In this document: positions 52,616-62,465 of the stretch, one piece after another
Layout: each line of letters starts with the position of its first letter
How positions within the stretch are numbered: the stretch's first letter is position 1
Assembly (NCBI RefSeq): GCF_018860665.1
Contig: NZ_JAHKPK010000014.1
Span: forward strand, 62,001-126,000
From: Pacificibacter marinus
GTDB taxonomy: Bacteria > Pseudomonadota > Alphaproteobacteria > Rhodobacterales > Rhodobacteraceae
Length of the DNA: 64,000 nt
Direction of reading: 5' to 3'
The notes under the pieces: model-generated
The model's database searches: none
Told to the model about the DNA's origin: nothing
Seen by the model: the letters and a program-made list of their open reading frames with translations, nothing else
Position numbers and translations under genes: made by a program

Positions 52616-54144
52616 GCAGGCACTCCTTCAGTCGTCTGTGTGTTGCTTGCGGTGTCACTGCCACCCATCATCAGGCCAATTTCGTCGATGCTCAACCCTT
52701 TGGCGGCACGTGGCGTGCTCAGGCGGCCTTCGTTGAGCGCTGCGAAATGGTCGGATATTTCCATGAGCTCATCCAAATCTTGCGAAATACAAATGACAGC
52801 CGCGCCACCTGCTGCCAAATCCAGCAACGCTTGGCGAATACTAGCCGCAGCCGAGGCATCGACGCCCCAAGTCGGTTGGTTAACCACAAGCACTTTGGGA
52901 TCTTGCATCACCTCGCGGCCAATGACGAATTTTTGCAAGTTGCCGCCCGACAAAGATCGCGCCGCCGCCGTGGCACTTGGGGTGCGCACATCAAAAGTTG
53001 CGATGATGTCGTTGGCGAAGTTTTCGGTCTTGGTCCAATTGATAAAGCTGTTTTTGCTCAGGTCTTTGCGAATGATCGCCGTGAGCGCTGTGTTCTCGAT
53101 CAAGCTCATATTAGGGGCGGCAGCGTGGCCCAAACGTTCTTCGGGCGCAGCCAAAAGCCCAAGGGCACGGCGCGCATTTGGACCAAGCTTGCTGATCTCT
53201 TTGCCTTCAAGCGTCACGGTCCCTGTTTGGGCCCGCGCTTCACCTGACAGCACAGACAAGAGTTCGTCTTGACCATTGCCCGCCACGCCGCCGATGCCCA
53301 AAACTTCGCCTGCGTGCACAGTCAATGACAGGTTTTTCAACCGCGTGCCAAAGGGGTTTTTGGGGGCATAGTTCAAGTCTTTGATCGCGAGCAGTTCGGC
53401 GCCGCTGGTCTTGGCGTCGCGGGTCGGAATATGTAGTGTTTCGCCGACCATCAATTCGGCCATGTCGCGCGCACTGGTGGTGCGTGGATCACAGGTGCCG
53501 ACGACTTTTCCCAATCGCAAAATGGTGGCGCCGTCACAGAGACTGCGAATTTCTTCGAGCTTATGCGAAATGTATAGGATCGAAGTGCCTTCAGATTGCA
53601 ATTGGCGCAGGGTTTTGAACAGGATCTCAACCTCTTGCGGGGTCAGCACCGATGTCGGTTCATCCATGATCAACAGCTTGGGGTCTTGCAAAAGACAGCG
53701 AATAATTTCGACGCGCTGACGTTCGCCTGCGGACAGATCGCCCACGGTACGATCAGGGTCCAGCGGCAGGCCGTAAGCCTGTGATACATCGCGGATCGAT
53801 TTGGCCAAGTCTTTCATCTTGGGTGGATTTTCCATCCCAAGAGCGACATTTTCGGCGACGTTCAAGGCCTCAAACAGTGAGAAGTGTTGAAACACCATCG
53901 CAACGCCCGCAGCGCGTGCGGCTTGAGGCGATGTGGGCACATAGGTTTCACCATGCAGCGTCATCGTGCCGCTGTCAGGTTTCGTCAGACCATAAATCAT
54001 CTTGACCAAAGTGGACTTTCCCGCGCCATTTTCGCCCAAAAGCGCATGGACTTCACCTTTGGCAATCGAGAACCCGACATCATCATTGGCGATTACACCA
54101 GGGTAGGCTTTGGTCAGCCCTTGCAGTTTAAGAAGTTCCGTCAC
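52612..54144 (-). CDS. ABC transporter ATP-binding protein with two nucleotide-binding domains
   Basis: ATPase of 510 residues of the sugar/nucleoside type with tandem domains. The first has GENGAGKST, LSAGERQRVEI and LIMDEPTSVL. The second has a variant P-loop GVAGNGQDELL, LSGGNLQKFVIGRE and LVVNQPTWGVD, the usual degenerate form of this family. Equivalent to NupO/YufO. GTG 54144 immediately follows the xdhC stop, so uptake and xanthine oxidation genes are translated together. Confidence 0.94.
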   Translation of the reverse strand: MTELLKLQGLTKAYPGVIANDDVGFSIAKGEVHALLGENGAGKSTLVKMIYGLTKPDSGTMTLHGETYVPTSPQAARAAGVAMVFQHFSLFEALNVAENVALGMENPPKMKDLAKSIRDVSQAYGLPLDPDRTVGDLSAGERQRVEIIRCLLQDPKLLIMDEPTSVLTPQEVEILFKTLRQLQSEGTSILYISHKLEEIRSLCDGATILRLGKVVGTCDPRTTSARDMAELMVGETLHIPTRDAKTSGAELLAIKDLNYAPKNPFGTRLKNLSLTVHAGEVLGIGGVAGNGQDELLSVLSGEARAQTGTVTLEGKEISKLGPNARRALGLLAAPEERLGHAAAPNMSLIENTALTAIIRKDLSKNSFINWTKTENFANDIIATFDVRTPSATAAARSLSGGNLQKFVIGREVMQDPKVLVVNQPTWGVDASAAASIRQALLDLAAGGAAVICISQDLDELMEISDHFAALNEGRLSTPRAAKGLSIDEIGLMMGGSDTASNTQTTEGVPA

Positions 54145-55074
54145 TTAGGCGCCCCCAGCATGTGTTTTCAGTGTCTCGATCTGCTCATTCATTGAGATTA
54201 GGCTTGCAGCAACCCCAACCGCAATGGCCTGTGGGTGTTTACCAAGCTTTGGTTGCCCAATTGGGCAGCATATGCGGTCTATTTGAGCGGCTGTGTGGCC
54301 CAAATCCGCAAGACGCGACCGAAAACGCGCCCATTTCGTATCTGACCCGATCAGGCCAGCAAAAACAAAAGGGTGCGATAAAATTTGGTGGCACAACTCT
54401 AAGTCGAGCGCATGAGAATAGGTCAGCACCAAATGTTCTGCGTCACTGGGCGCATGGGCGACCAAATGGGCCGGATTGGTTGCGATAAGCTGCTCTGTGC
54501 GTGCAGGTAAAACATCAGGAAAGCGATCCGCATGAGTGTCTATCCATGTCACCGAAAATTGCGGCAGGGGGGCCAAAACACTTGCAATAGCACGTCCCAC
54601 ATGACCCGCACCCCACAGCCAAATGGGGCGCGTGAGCGGGCTGACGGGCTCGATCATCCAGTCTTGGATCAAGCGCGGTGATACGATCCCCTCGCGACGG
54701 ACCCCTTTGAGTGCCTTTTGCACAGCCATAGGCATTATATTTGGCCCGCGCGCATAAACGTCAGTTGGAATATCATCGGCTGTTTCGAACACTTCGGTCA
54801 GCAGCGTGACAGCACCGCCGCAACATTGGCCCATACTTGGACCCAGCGGAATGCGTTGCAGGCGTGGCGCTGAAAACGCTGATTTCATTGCCTCAAATTC
54901 CAAGGTGCCGCCGCCAATCGTGCCCGATTGTTCAAGCCCATTTGGGCCTTTCCACACAAGCATCGAAGCGCTAACTTCACGCGGTGCTGACCCTTTTACA
55001 TCCGCCACAACGATGCGTGCGACCGGTCCGTGTGCGGCGATGGCCCGCTCTAATGAGTGTCGATCAAAGCTCAT
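54145..55074 (-). CDS. xdhC: Xanthine dehydrogenase accessory protein XdhC
   Basis: Molybdenum-cofactor sulfuration/insertion chaperone of 309 residues. It has the N-terminal XdhC/CoxI motif GSAPREVSASMLVW, GTIGGGTLEFEAM and MGQCCGGAVTLL, and a C-terminal Rossmann domain with WLWGAGHVGRAIASVLAPLP and GLIGSDTKWARFRSRL. ATG 55074 overlaps the xdhB stop; the frame extends to 55152 inside xdhB but this is not expected to be coding. Confidence 0.94.
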   Translation of the reverse strand: MSFDRHSLERAIAAHGPVARIVVADVKGSAPREVSASMLVWKGPNGLEQSGTIGGGTLEFEAMKSAFSAPRLQRIPLGPSMGQCCGGAVTLLTEVFETADDIPTDVYARGPNIMPMAVQKALKGVRREGIVSPRLIQDWMIEPVSPLTRPIWLWGAGHVGRAIASVLAPLPQFSVTWIDTHADRFPDVLPARTEQLIATNPAHLVAHAPSDAEHLVLTYSHALDLELCHQILSHPFVFAGLIGSDTKWARFRSRLADLGHTAAQIDRICCPIGQPKLGKHPQAIAVGVAASLISMNEQIETLKTHAGGA

Positions 55075-57359
55075 GCGCGGGCTCGCGAAATGGCGTTCAA
55101 CAGTTCTTCTGGAGTGGCGGGGGCGTTGAGGGCAGGGTAGGACGGCCCACAAGAACTGACTGCGTTTGAGAGTGCCAAAAGTGCTGAAATTCCAAGATTA
55201 AACGGGGGCTCGCCCACGGCTTTGGACCGATAGACTGTTTTCTCAGGGTTGGGAGCATCCCAAAGCCTGACGTTGAACACATCTGGTGCATCGGACGCCG
55301 TTGGGATTTTATAGGTCGAGGGCGCATGTGTGCGCAGACGACCCGATGCGTCCCACACCAGTTCTTCGGTGGTCAGCCAGCCTGCGCCTTGCACATATCC
55401 GCCCTCGATCTGGCCGATGTCCAAAATTGGGTTCAATGAGGCGCCTGCATCGTGCAAAATATCCGTGCGCAAAATACGGTTTTCGCCGGTTAAGGTATCA
55501 AGAACAACCTCGGTCACGGCCATGCCATAAGCGAAATAATAGAATGGGCGGCCCGTGCCTTTGATCCGATCCCATACGATATCTGGCGTCTTGTAAAATC
55601 CGGTAGACGACAGGCTGATCCGGTTTTGATAGGCAAGTTGTGCTGCATCACTAAAAGTCAAACTATGCTCACCTGCCGTGACCATATTTGCGGCAAAGGT
55701 CACTGTATCGACGCCGTAGTAGTCTTTTAGAAACTCTGACATGCGCGTGCGGATTGTGGTGCAAGCAGCCTTCACCGCCATGCCGTTGAGGTCCGCCCCC
55801 GATGAGGCCGCTGTGGCGGACGTATTGGGCACCTTGGCTGTATCTGTCGCAGTGATTTTGATCGCGTCCATGCTGACGCCAAACTCACTGGCCGCGACTT
55901 GCGCGACCTTTTGGAACAGGCCTTGGCCCATTTCTGTGCCGCCATGATTGAGCTGGATCGAGCCGTCTTGATAGATATGCACCAAAGCGCCGGCTTGGTT
56001 CAGATGGGTGAGCGTGAATGAGATGCCAAATTTGATGGGAGAAATCCCGATGCCTTTTTTCAAGATTGGATTTGCATCATTCCAAGCGCGGACCGCATCG
56101 CGGCGCGCCTTATAGTTTGCATCTGCTAAAAGCTTGGCGGACAGGGCGTGCATGATCCCATCGGTGACAGGCATACCATATGGCGTGGTTTGCCCGCTCT
56201 GCGGCTCGTCGCCCATATCGGCATAGTAATTGACGCGGCGCACTTCGGCAGGATCAAGGGCCAAGTCGGCTGCGATATGATCCATGACACGTTCGATTCC
56301 CAACACGCCCTGCGGTCCGCCAAACCCGCGATAGGCGGTGGCGCTTTGGGTGTTGGTGCGCAAGCGGTGGCTCTCAATGCGCGCATGTTCTAACAGATAC
56401 GCATTATCAGCGTGCAGCATCGCGCGATCGGCCACTGGAATGCTAAGATCGATCGACCAGCCACAGCGCGTCATTTGCACAAATTCGATCCCTGCGATTT
56501 TCCCCGTGTCGTCATAGCCGACAGTATAGGAAATGCGAAAATCGTGACGTTTGCCGGTGACCATCATATCGTCATCGCGGTCATAGCGCATTTTACAGGG
56601 CTGTCCGGTGTCGCGCGCTGCTATCGCGCAAGCAATCGCCAACCAGTTGCCTTGGCTTTCTTTGCCGCCAAATCCCCCCCCCATACGACGGGTTTCAACG
56701 CGCACAGCATGCATCGGAATATGCAGAGCATGGGCGACTTTGTGTTGAATTTCCGTCGGGTGCTGAGTTGACGAATTCACCAGCATATCGCCGCCCTCAA
56801 GGGGTGTGACCAAAGCCACTTGTCCTTCAAGATAAAAATGTTCCTGCCCGCCCATATCAATTTGGCCGCGTGTCACATGTGCAGCGGTGTCAATTGCTTT
56901 GGCCGGATCGCCTTTTGTATAAATCCGTGGACCTTCTTCAAAACGAGCGTTGGCGGCCATCGCGTCTTCATAGCTGAAGATTGCGGGCTTTTCGTCATAG
57001 GTAATGTCACCCAAACGCGCCGCTTTGCGGGCGGCCAAATGCGATGTGGCCACAACCAAGAACACAGGTTGCCCAAGAAAATGCACTGTGCCTGTCGATA
57101 GCAAGGGTTCGTCTTCCAGCGGGGTTGGCGAACAGTCAGGCACGTGATCAAAATCATCCGCCGCATAGACCGCGACCACACCATCAGCACTGCGCACGGC
57201 GTCCAAATCCATCGCTGTGATATCGCCATGGGCCACGTCGGATAGACCAAAGGCCAGATGCAATGTGCCGTTTGGCGTGGGAATGTCATCGATATAGCGC
57301 GCTTGACCCGTGACGTGCAGGCGGGCGGAATCATGGGGAAGGGGCTTGCCAACACTCAC
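55071..57359 (-). CDS. xdhB: Xanthine dehydrogenase molybdopterin-binding subunit
   Basis: Catalytic subunit of 762 residues that hydroxylates hypoxanthine and xanthine to urate. Molybdopterin motifs GGGFGGKESQG, ATAYRGFGGPQG, GTEMGQGLFQKVAQ and the C-terminal AVGEPPFNLG, whose Glu is the catalytic base, are all present. GTG start overlaps xdhA stop (GTGA). Confidence 0.95.
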   Translation of the reverse strand: MSVGKPLPHDSARLHVTGQARYIDDIPTPNGTLHLAFGLSDVAHGDITAMDLDAVRSADGVVAVYAADDFDHVPDCSPTPLEDEPLLSTGTVHFLGQPVFLVVATSHLAARKAARLGDITYDEKPAIFSYEDAMAANARFEEGPRIYTKGDPAKAIDTAAHVTRGQIDMGGQEHFYLEGQVALVTPLEGGDMLVNSSTQHPTEIQHKVAHALHIPMHAVRVETRRMGGGFGGKESQGNWLAIACAIAARDTGQPCKMRYDRDDDMMVTGKRHDFRISYTVGYDDTGKIAGIEFVQMTRCGWSIDLSIPVADRAMLHADNAYLLEHARIESHRLRTNTQSATAYRGFGGPQGVLGIERVMDHIAADLALDPAEVRRVNYYADMGDEPQSGQTTPYGMPVTDGIMHALSAKLLADANYKARRDAVRAWNDANPILKKGIGISPIKFGISFTLTHLNQAGALVHIYQDGSIQLNHGGTEMGQGLFQKVAQVAASEFGVSMDAIKITATDTAKVPNTSATAASSGADLNGMAVKAACTTIRTRMSEFLKDYYGVDTVTFAANMVTAGEHSLTFSDAAQLAYQNRISLSSTGFYKTPDIVWDRIKGTGRPFYYFAYGMAVTEVVLDTLTGENRILRTDILHDAGASLNPILDIGQIEGGYVQGAGWLTTEELVWDASGRLRTHAPSTYKIPTASDAPDVFNVRLWDAPNPEKTVYRSKAVGEPPFNLGISALLALSNAVSSCGPSYPALNAPATPEELLNAISRARA

Positions 57360-58720
57360 AACGCGTCTCCCCGTACATCCAGAACTGATACGTTATGGCC
57401 TTTAGACTCGGCAAAGACGCGTTTTAACATGTTTTGCGCTGTTGTTTGGCGGTATGTGGCCGAGGCGCGCATGTCCGTCATCGGTTGATAATCTTGATCG
57501 AAGGCAGGCAAGGCGGCATCAATCGTCGTGTTTGTCCAAGGCTTGCCGATAAGTGCCGCCTCAACACAGGTCGCGCGTTTGGGCGTGCCTGCCATGCCGC
57601 CAAAGGCGATGCAGGCGTTGGTGACAGTACCATCTGTGACGGTGATATTGAATGCGCCGCAAACGGCGGAAATGTCTTGATCAAAGCGTTTGGACAATTT
57701 GTAGACACGCAGATCAGTCAAGCCAGCTTTGGGCACTGTGATATGAGTTACAAACTCAGAGGCGGCACGGTCTTGTTTGCCGTATTCAATAAAGAAATCT
57801 TCCAGCGCAATCGTGCGACTGTCTTCACCGCAGCGCAGCGTGATGGTCGCTCCCAAAGCGATCAGCGGCGGTGGGCTGTCACCGATGGGCGATCCGTTGG
57901 CGATATTACCGCCAAGGGTCGCTGCCGCGCGCACTTGTTTCGATGAAAACCGGCGGAACATTTCAGATAAGGAGGGGCAAGATTGCGCGAAAAGCGGTCC
58001 TAAGTCTGCGATTGGGGTCATGGCGCCAATCACATAGGACTCGGGTGTTTCAGTGATCCCCTTGAGGTCACGCACGCCGCCGAGAAAAATCACGTCGTCT
58101 AAGTTGCGTAATTGCTTCGTCACCCATAGGCCCACGTCTGTCGCGCCTGCAATCAAGGTCGCGTTGGGATGCATCGCGTAAACTGCGGCCAATTCGTCAA
58201 CAGATTCGGGCCGTTCGGCCAAAGCAGGAACATCAAACGGGACAGGCTGAGGTTTCGGGGCAGGAGCGATCTGTGCCGCTTTCTCAGCCGCGCGCAAAAT
58301 GGGCGCATAGCCTGTGCAACGACACAAGTTTCCTGCCAAAGCATCCTCAATATCCGTGTCCCCCGCAGCGTGCGCCGCAGCCAAAGACATGACGATACCG
58401 GGGGTGCAAAAACCGCATTGTGACCCGTGCTCATCAATCATCGCTTGTTGCACTGGATGCAATGCGCCTTTGGGGGCAAGCCCTTCGACCGTTGTGATGG
58501 ATTTGCCGTGCAGTTGCGGCATAAGCAAAATACAGGCGTTCAGGGCCTTTGGTCCGGCTTCATCTTCCACAATCACCGTACAGGCCCCGCAGTCGCCCTC
58601 GTTACAGCCTTCTTTGGTGCCTGTCAGTTTGCGCGTTTCGCGCAAATAGTCCAGCAATGTGTCCGTCGCGTTTTGCGATGTGGTCACACGTGTTCCGTTG
58701 AGGTTGAAAGTGATCTCCAT
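57356..58720 (-). CDS. xdhA: Xanthine dehydrogenase small subunit (2Fe-2S and FAD domains)
   Basis: Electron-transfer subunit of 454 residues. A plant-type 2Fe-2S cluster uses Cys 39, 44, 47 and 63 (KEGCNEGDCGAC); a second uses Cys 102, 105, 133 and 135 (QCGFCTPG, LCRCTGY). The FAD domain follows with LIAGATDVGLW and TLGGNIANGSPIGDSPP. Start ATG 58720 (MEITFNLNG); the frame extends to 58819, but the extra 33 residues are not homologous. First gene of the seven-gene operon; a palindrome lies 115-158 bp upstream. Confidence 0.95.
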   Translation of the reverse strand: MEITFNLNGTRVTTSQNATDTLLDYLRETRKLTGTKEGCNEGDCGACTVIVEDEAGPKALNACILLMPQLHGKSITTVEGLAPKGALHPVQQAMIDEHGSQCGFCTPGIVMSLAAAHAAGDTDIEDALAGNLCRCTGYAPILRAAEKAAQIAPAPKPQPVPFDVPALAERPESVDELAAVYAMHPNATLIAGATDVGLWVTKQLRNLDDVIFLGGVRDLKGITETPESYVIGAMTPIADLGPLFAQSCPSLSEMFRRFSSKQVRAAATLGGNIANGSPIGDSPPPLIALGATITLRCGEDSRTIALEDFFIEYGKQDRAASEFVTHITVPKAGLTDLRVYKLSKRFDQDISAVCGAFNITVTDGTVTNACIAFGGMAGTPKRATCVEAALIGKPWTNTTIDAALPAFDQDYQPMTDMRASATYRQTTAQNMLKRVFAESKGHNVSVLDVRGDAL

Positions 58721-58834
58721 GTGGTCGACCTGCCGCTTTCTTTTGATATGAAGCGCATCCGATGCGGCGGAAAATGCGGCTCTTTTGTACAGCAAACGTG
58801 CGCTTTGGTCTTTTTGCAAGGGATTCGGTTAAAC

Positions 58835-58878
58835 ATTTCGCTCAATGATTGTCCTTTTGGTCAAATAATGAGCGAAAT
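58835..58878. promoter_or_regulatory. Long palindrome in the xdhA/dnaE intergenic region
   Basis: Two 20-nt arms (58835-58854 and 58859-58878) flank TTTT. The outer 10 bp, ATTTCGCTCA and TGAGCGAAAT, pair perfectly; 16 of 20 pairs match overall. The central part, ATTGTCC-TTTT-GGTCAAA, closely resembles the palindrome before deoC (24-bp interval 58843-58866 versus 35063-35086, 21 identities). Probable operator of the xdh operon. Confidence 0.6.
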
Positions 58879-58943
58879 TGCAGAATGTCACGAGAGTGAT
58901 TTTACACTTGGCCCCGCCTGCCTGCTTCATGTACCTTGCCCAA

Positions 58944-61900
58944 ATGAGCACACCCACATTTATTCATTTGCGCACCCATACCGAATATTCGCTTCTTGAG
59001 GGCGCATTGCGGTTGAAGAAACTCAGCGGCATGGTCGCTGAAATGGGGATGCCCGCCGTCGCTGTTACGGACACCAACAATCTATTTTGCGCGTTGGAGT
59101 TTTCCGAATATGCCTCTGGCGCGGGCGTGCAACCCATCGTTGGCTGTCAGGTGGATCTGGCCTTTGATAAGCCTGCCCCCGGTGAACAACTTCGCGCCCC
59201 TGCGCCCGTTGTTTTATTGGCCAAAAACGAGACGGGGTATGAGCATCTGATGAAGCTCAATTCCTGTTTGTATGTCGACAACAAAGACCAGTTGCCACAG
59301 GTCACAGTGGAGGAGCTGGAGCAATACTCAGGTGGATTGATTTGTCTGACTGGCGGTGCAGATGGTCCTTTGGGGCAATTGATCCAAGCCAGCCAGTTGC
59401 CAAAAGCAAAGGCGTTGGTTGACCGCTTGAAGGCGATTTTTGGTGATCGCTTGTATATGGAATTGCAGCGCCATCCAGGCGAAAATGGCCAATATACACT
59501 GGGTGAAATGGCGACAGAGCAATGGTTCGTCGAGACGGCCTATGCGATGGACATCCCGCTTGTGGCGACCAACGATGTGTATTTTCCCAAAACCGAAATG
59601 TTCGAGGCCCATGACGCCTTGATCTGTATCGGCGCTGGCGCTTATGTGGATCAATCAGAGCCGCGCCGCCGTTTGACGCCGCAGCATTATTTCAAAAGCC
59701 CTGCTGAAATGGCGGCCCTGTTTGCCGATCTACCTGAGGCGATTGAAAACACGGTAGAGATTGCCAAACGCTGCGCGTTCAAAACCTATAAACGCGATCC
59801 GATTTTGCCGAAATTTGCCGATGACGAGGTCGCCGAATTGCGCCGTCAGGCCGAAGAAGGCTTGCGCAATCGCTTGGCCATTATTCCTCACGCCGTTGAG
59901 GTCTCTGAATACGAAGCGCGTTTGGATTTCGAACTTAAAATCATCGAGGGCATGGGCTTTCCGGGGTATTTCTTGATCGTTGCCGACTTTATCAAATGGG
60001 CGAAAGATCAGGGCATTCCTGTTGGACCGGGCCGTGGGTCTGGTGCGGGGTCGCTTGTGGCTTATGCGCTGCTGATCACTGACCTTGATCCTTTGCGCTA
60101 TTCTTTGCTGTTCGAACGGTTCTTGAACCCTGAACGTGTGTCCATGCCCGATTTCGATATCGACTTTTGCATGGATCGCCGCGAAGAGGTGATCCGCTAT
60201 GTGCAAGAAAAATATGGCCGCGACAAAGTTGGTCAGATCATCACGTTTGGTGCGCTGTTGTCGAAAGCTGCTGTGCGTGACATCGGTCGTGTATTGCAGA
60301 TGCCATACGGGCAGGTGGATCGCCTGTCGAAATTGATTCCCGTTGAGGGCGTCAAACCTGTCTCGATTGAGCAGGCACTCAAAGACGAACCGCGTTTGCG
60401 TGAAGAGGCGAAAAACGAAGAGGTTGTGGACCGCCTTTTGACATACGGCCAACAGGTCGAAGGCTTGCTGCGCAACGCGTCAACCCACGCGGCGGGTGTT
60501 GTGATCGCGGACCGACCCACAGATCAACTGGTGCCGCTTTATCAAGACCCGCGCTCTGACATGCCTGCCACCCAGTTCAACATGAAATGGGTCGAGCAAG
60601 CCGGTCTGGTGAAGTTTGACTTTTTGGGCCTGAAGACCCTCACAGTCATTCAGTCAGCGATGAACCTGATTTTCAAAAACGGACGCCCCTTGCATGTCGA
60701 TGCGGCAGGCAACACGCTTTACGAGCCAGCGAAGGGTGGTGAAAATCAAATCAACTTGATTCCGCTGGACGACGAGAAAACCTATAAGCTCTATTCTGAC
60801 GCCAAAACCGTGGCTGTGTTTCAGGTGGAAAGCTCTGGCATGATGTCCGCATTGCGCCAAATGAAACCCACCTGTATCGAAGACGTCGTGGCGCTTGTGG
60901 CGCTTTATCGGCCTGGTCCGATGGAAAACATTCCAACCTACTGTGAAGTGAAAAACGGCACCAAAGAACTTGAGTCCGTTCATCCGTCGATTGATCACAT
61001 TCTGGCCGAAACCCAAGGAATCATCGTCTACCAAGAACAGGTGATGCAGATCGCGCAGGTCATGGCGGGCTATTCCCTTGGTGGTGCGGATTTGCTGCGG
61101 CGTGCGATGGGTAAAAAGATCAAGGAGGCGATGGACGCAGAGCGTCCGAAATTCGAGGCCGGTGCCGCCAAAAACGGTGTGCCTGCCAAGAAGGCCTCTG
61201 AGGTCTTCGATCTTTTGGAGAAATTCGCCAACTACGGATTCAACAAATCCCACGCGGCGGCCTATGCGGTTGTGTCCTACCAAACGGGCTGGCTGAAAGC
61301 GAACCATCCGGTTGAATTTATGGCCGGTGTGATGAACTGCGATATCCACTTGACGGACAAACTGTCCGTCTTTGCCGAAGAGGTGAAGCGCGGTTTGAAT
61401 GTCGAAATCATTCCGCCGTGTATCAACCGCTCTTTGGCGACATTCGATGTGGTGGATCAAAAGCTGGTCTACGCGCTGGGCGCTTTGAAAAACGTCGGCG
61501 GCGATGCGATGCAATTGATTGTCGATGCGCGTGTGGAAGGTGGCAAGGACTTCGTTACCCTGTTCGATTTCGCCCGTAGGGTGGACATCAAACGGGTCGG
61601 CAAGCGCCCGCTGGAAATGCTGGCGCGGGCTGGCGCTTTTGACCAGCTTGATAGCAATCGTCGCCGTGTGTTCGACAGTCTTGATGGTCTGGTGCAATAT
61701 TCCGCTGCGATCCACGAACAAAAGGCCTCAAATCAGGTGTCTTTGTTTGGGGAAGCGGGGGATGATTTGCCAGAGCCACGCCTGTCGCCTGTCAATGATT
61801 GGGTGTCGTCCGAACGTCTGATGGAAGAACAAAAAGCCATCGGGTTCTTCTTGTCTGGTCACCCGCTGGATGATTACGCTGCAGCTTTAAAGCGTAAAAA

Positions 61901-62465
61901 GGTCAAAACCATAGCCGAAGCTGAAGCCCAAGCGCAGCGTGACGGTGCGGCTGTGGTGCAGGTTGGCGTCATGGTGTCGGGTTTCCGCGAGATGAAGTCG
62001 TCCAAGGGCAATCGTTATTTCCGGATGAATATTTCGGACAGCACCGGACAGATTTCGGGCATCGCTATGTTCGCGCGCAAGGTCGAAGATTTGATGGCGG
62101 CCCGCGCGGTGTTTGAGCAAACGGATAAAGTCGTGGCCACATTGGAAGCCAAGTTCAATGACGGACAATTTGATCCGACGATTCGCTCTGTCGCTGTAAT
62201 GGAAACCGTGGTGGCCGATGCCGGTGCGGCGGGGCTTAAGATTTTCTGTGACGAAGTGAATGCGGTCAGCACCGTGAACGATTTGTTAACCCGCGTGACC
62301 GCTGAGGCCAAATCCCGCCCCAAAGGCATGATCAGTTTTTGCTTGATGGGCGATGGTCTGCCCGGCGAAGTGGACATTGACGTTGATCAACCATTCCATA
62401 TAACCCCCGAGATTAAAGGCGCCATAAAGTCGCTGGACGGGGTTGTCATGGTGGAGGACTATTGA
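58944..62465 (+). CDS. dnaE: DNA polymerase III subunit alpha
   Basis: Replicative polymerase of 1173 residues. Order: PHP domain (FIHLRTHTEYSLLEGA, about 1-280); polymerase core with GPGRGSGAGSLVAYAL and the catalytic PDFDIDFCMDRREEVIRYV (Asp-x-Asp pair and third Asp); helix-hairpin-helix region (GGDAMQLIVDARVEGG); OB fold (VQVGVMVSGFREMKSSKGNRYFRMNI). I start at ATG 58944 (MSTPTFIHL); the frame extends to 58878 but not conserved. Its stop overlaps the lipoprotein start (TGATG). Confidence 0.97.
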   Translation: MSTPTFIHLRTHTEYSLLEGALRLKKLSGMVAEMGMPAVAVTDTNNLFCALEFSEYASGAGVQPIVGCQVDLAFDKPAPGEQLRAPAPVVLLAKNETGYEHLMKLNSCLYVDNKDQLPQVTVEELEQYSGGLICLTGGADGPLGQLIQASQLPKAKALVDRLKAIFGDRLYMELQRHPGENGQYTLGEMATEQWFVETAYAMDIPLVATNDVYFPKTEMFEAHDALICIGAGAYVDQSEPRRRLTPQHYFKSPAEMAALFADLPEAIENTVEIAKRCAFKTYKRDPILPKFADDEVAELRRQAEEGLRNRLAIIPHAVEVSEYEARLDFELKIIEGMGFPGYFLIVADFIKWAKDQGIPVGPGRGSGAGSLVAYALLITDLDPLRYSLLFERFLNPERVSMPDFDIDFCMDRREEVIRYVQEKYGRDKVGQIITFGALLSKAAVRDIGRVLQMPYGQVDRLSKLIPVEGVKPVSIEQALKDEPRLREEAKNEEVVDRLLTYGQQVEGLLRNASTHAAGVVIADRPTDQLVPLYQDPRSDMPATQFNMKWVEQAGLVKFDFLGLKTLTVIQSAMNLIFKNGRPLHVDAAGNTLYEPAKGGENQINLIPLDDEKTYKLYSDAKTVAVFQVESSGMMSALRQMKPTCIEDVVALVALYRPGPMENIPTYCEVKNGTKELESVHPSIDHILAETQGIIVYQEQVMQIAQVMAGYSLGGADLLRRAMGKKIKEAMDAERPKFEAGAAKNGVPAKKASEVFDLLEKFANYGFNKSHAAAYAVVSYQTGWLKANHPVEFMAGVMNCDIHLTDKLSVFAEEVKRGLNVEIIPPCINRSLATFDVVDQKLVYALGALKNVGGDAMQLIVDARVEGGKDFVTLFDFARRVDIKRVGKRPLEMLARAGAFDQLDSNRRRVFDSLDGLVQYSAAIHEQKASNQVSLFGEAGDDLPEPRLSPVNDWVSSERLMEEQKAIGFFLSGHPLDDYAAALKRKKVKTIAEAEAQAQRDGAAVVQVGVMVSGFREMKSSKGNRYFRMNISDSTGQISGIAMFARKVEDLMAARAVFEQTDKVVATLEAKFNDGQFDPTIRSVAVMETVVADAGAAGLKIFCDEVNAVSTVNDLLTRVTAEAKSRPKGMISFCLMGDGLPGEVDIDVDQPFHITPEIKGAIKSLDGVVMVEDY

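Noticed and set aside
60654-61721. A 355-codon minus-strand frame opposite dnaE
   Set aside because: Antisense shadow of dnaE; His/Phe-rich with no motif.
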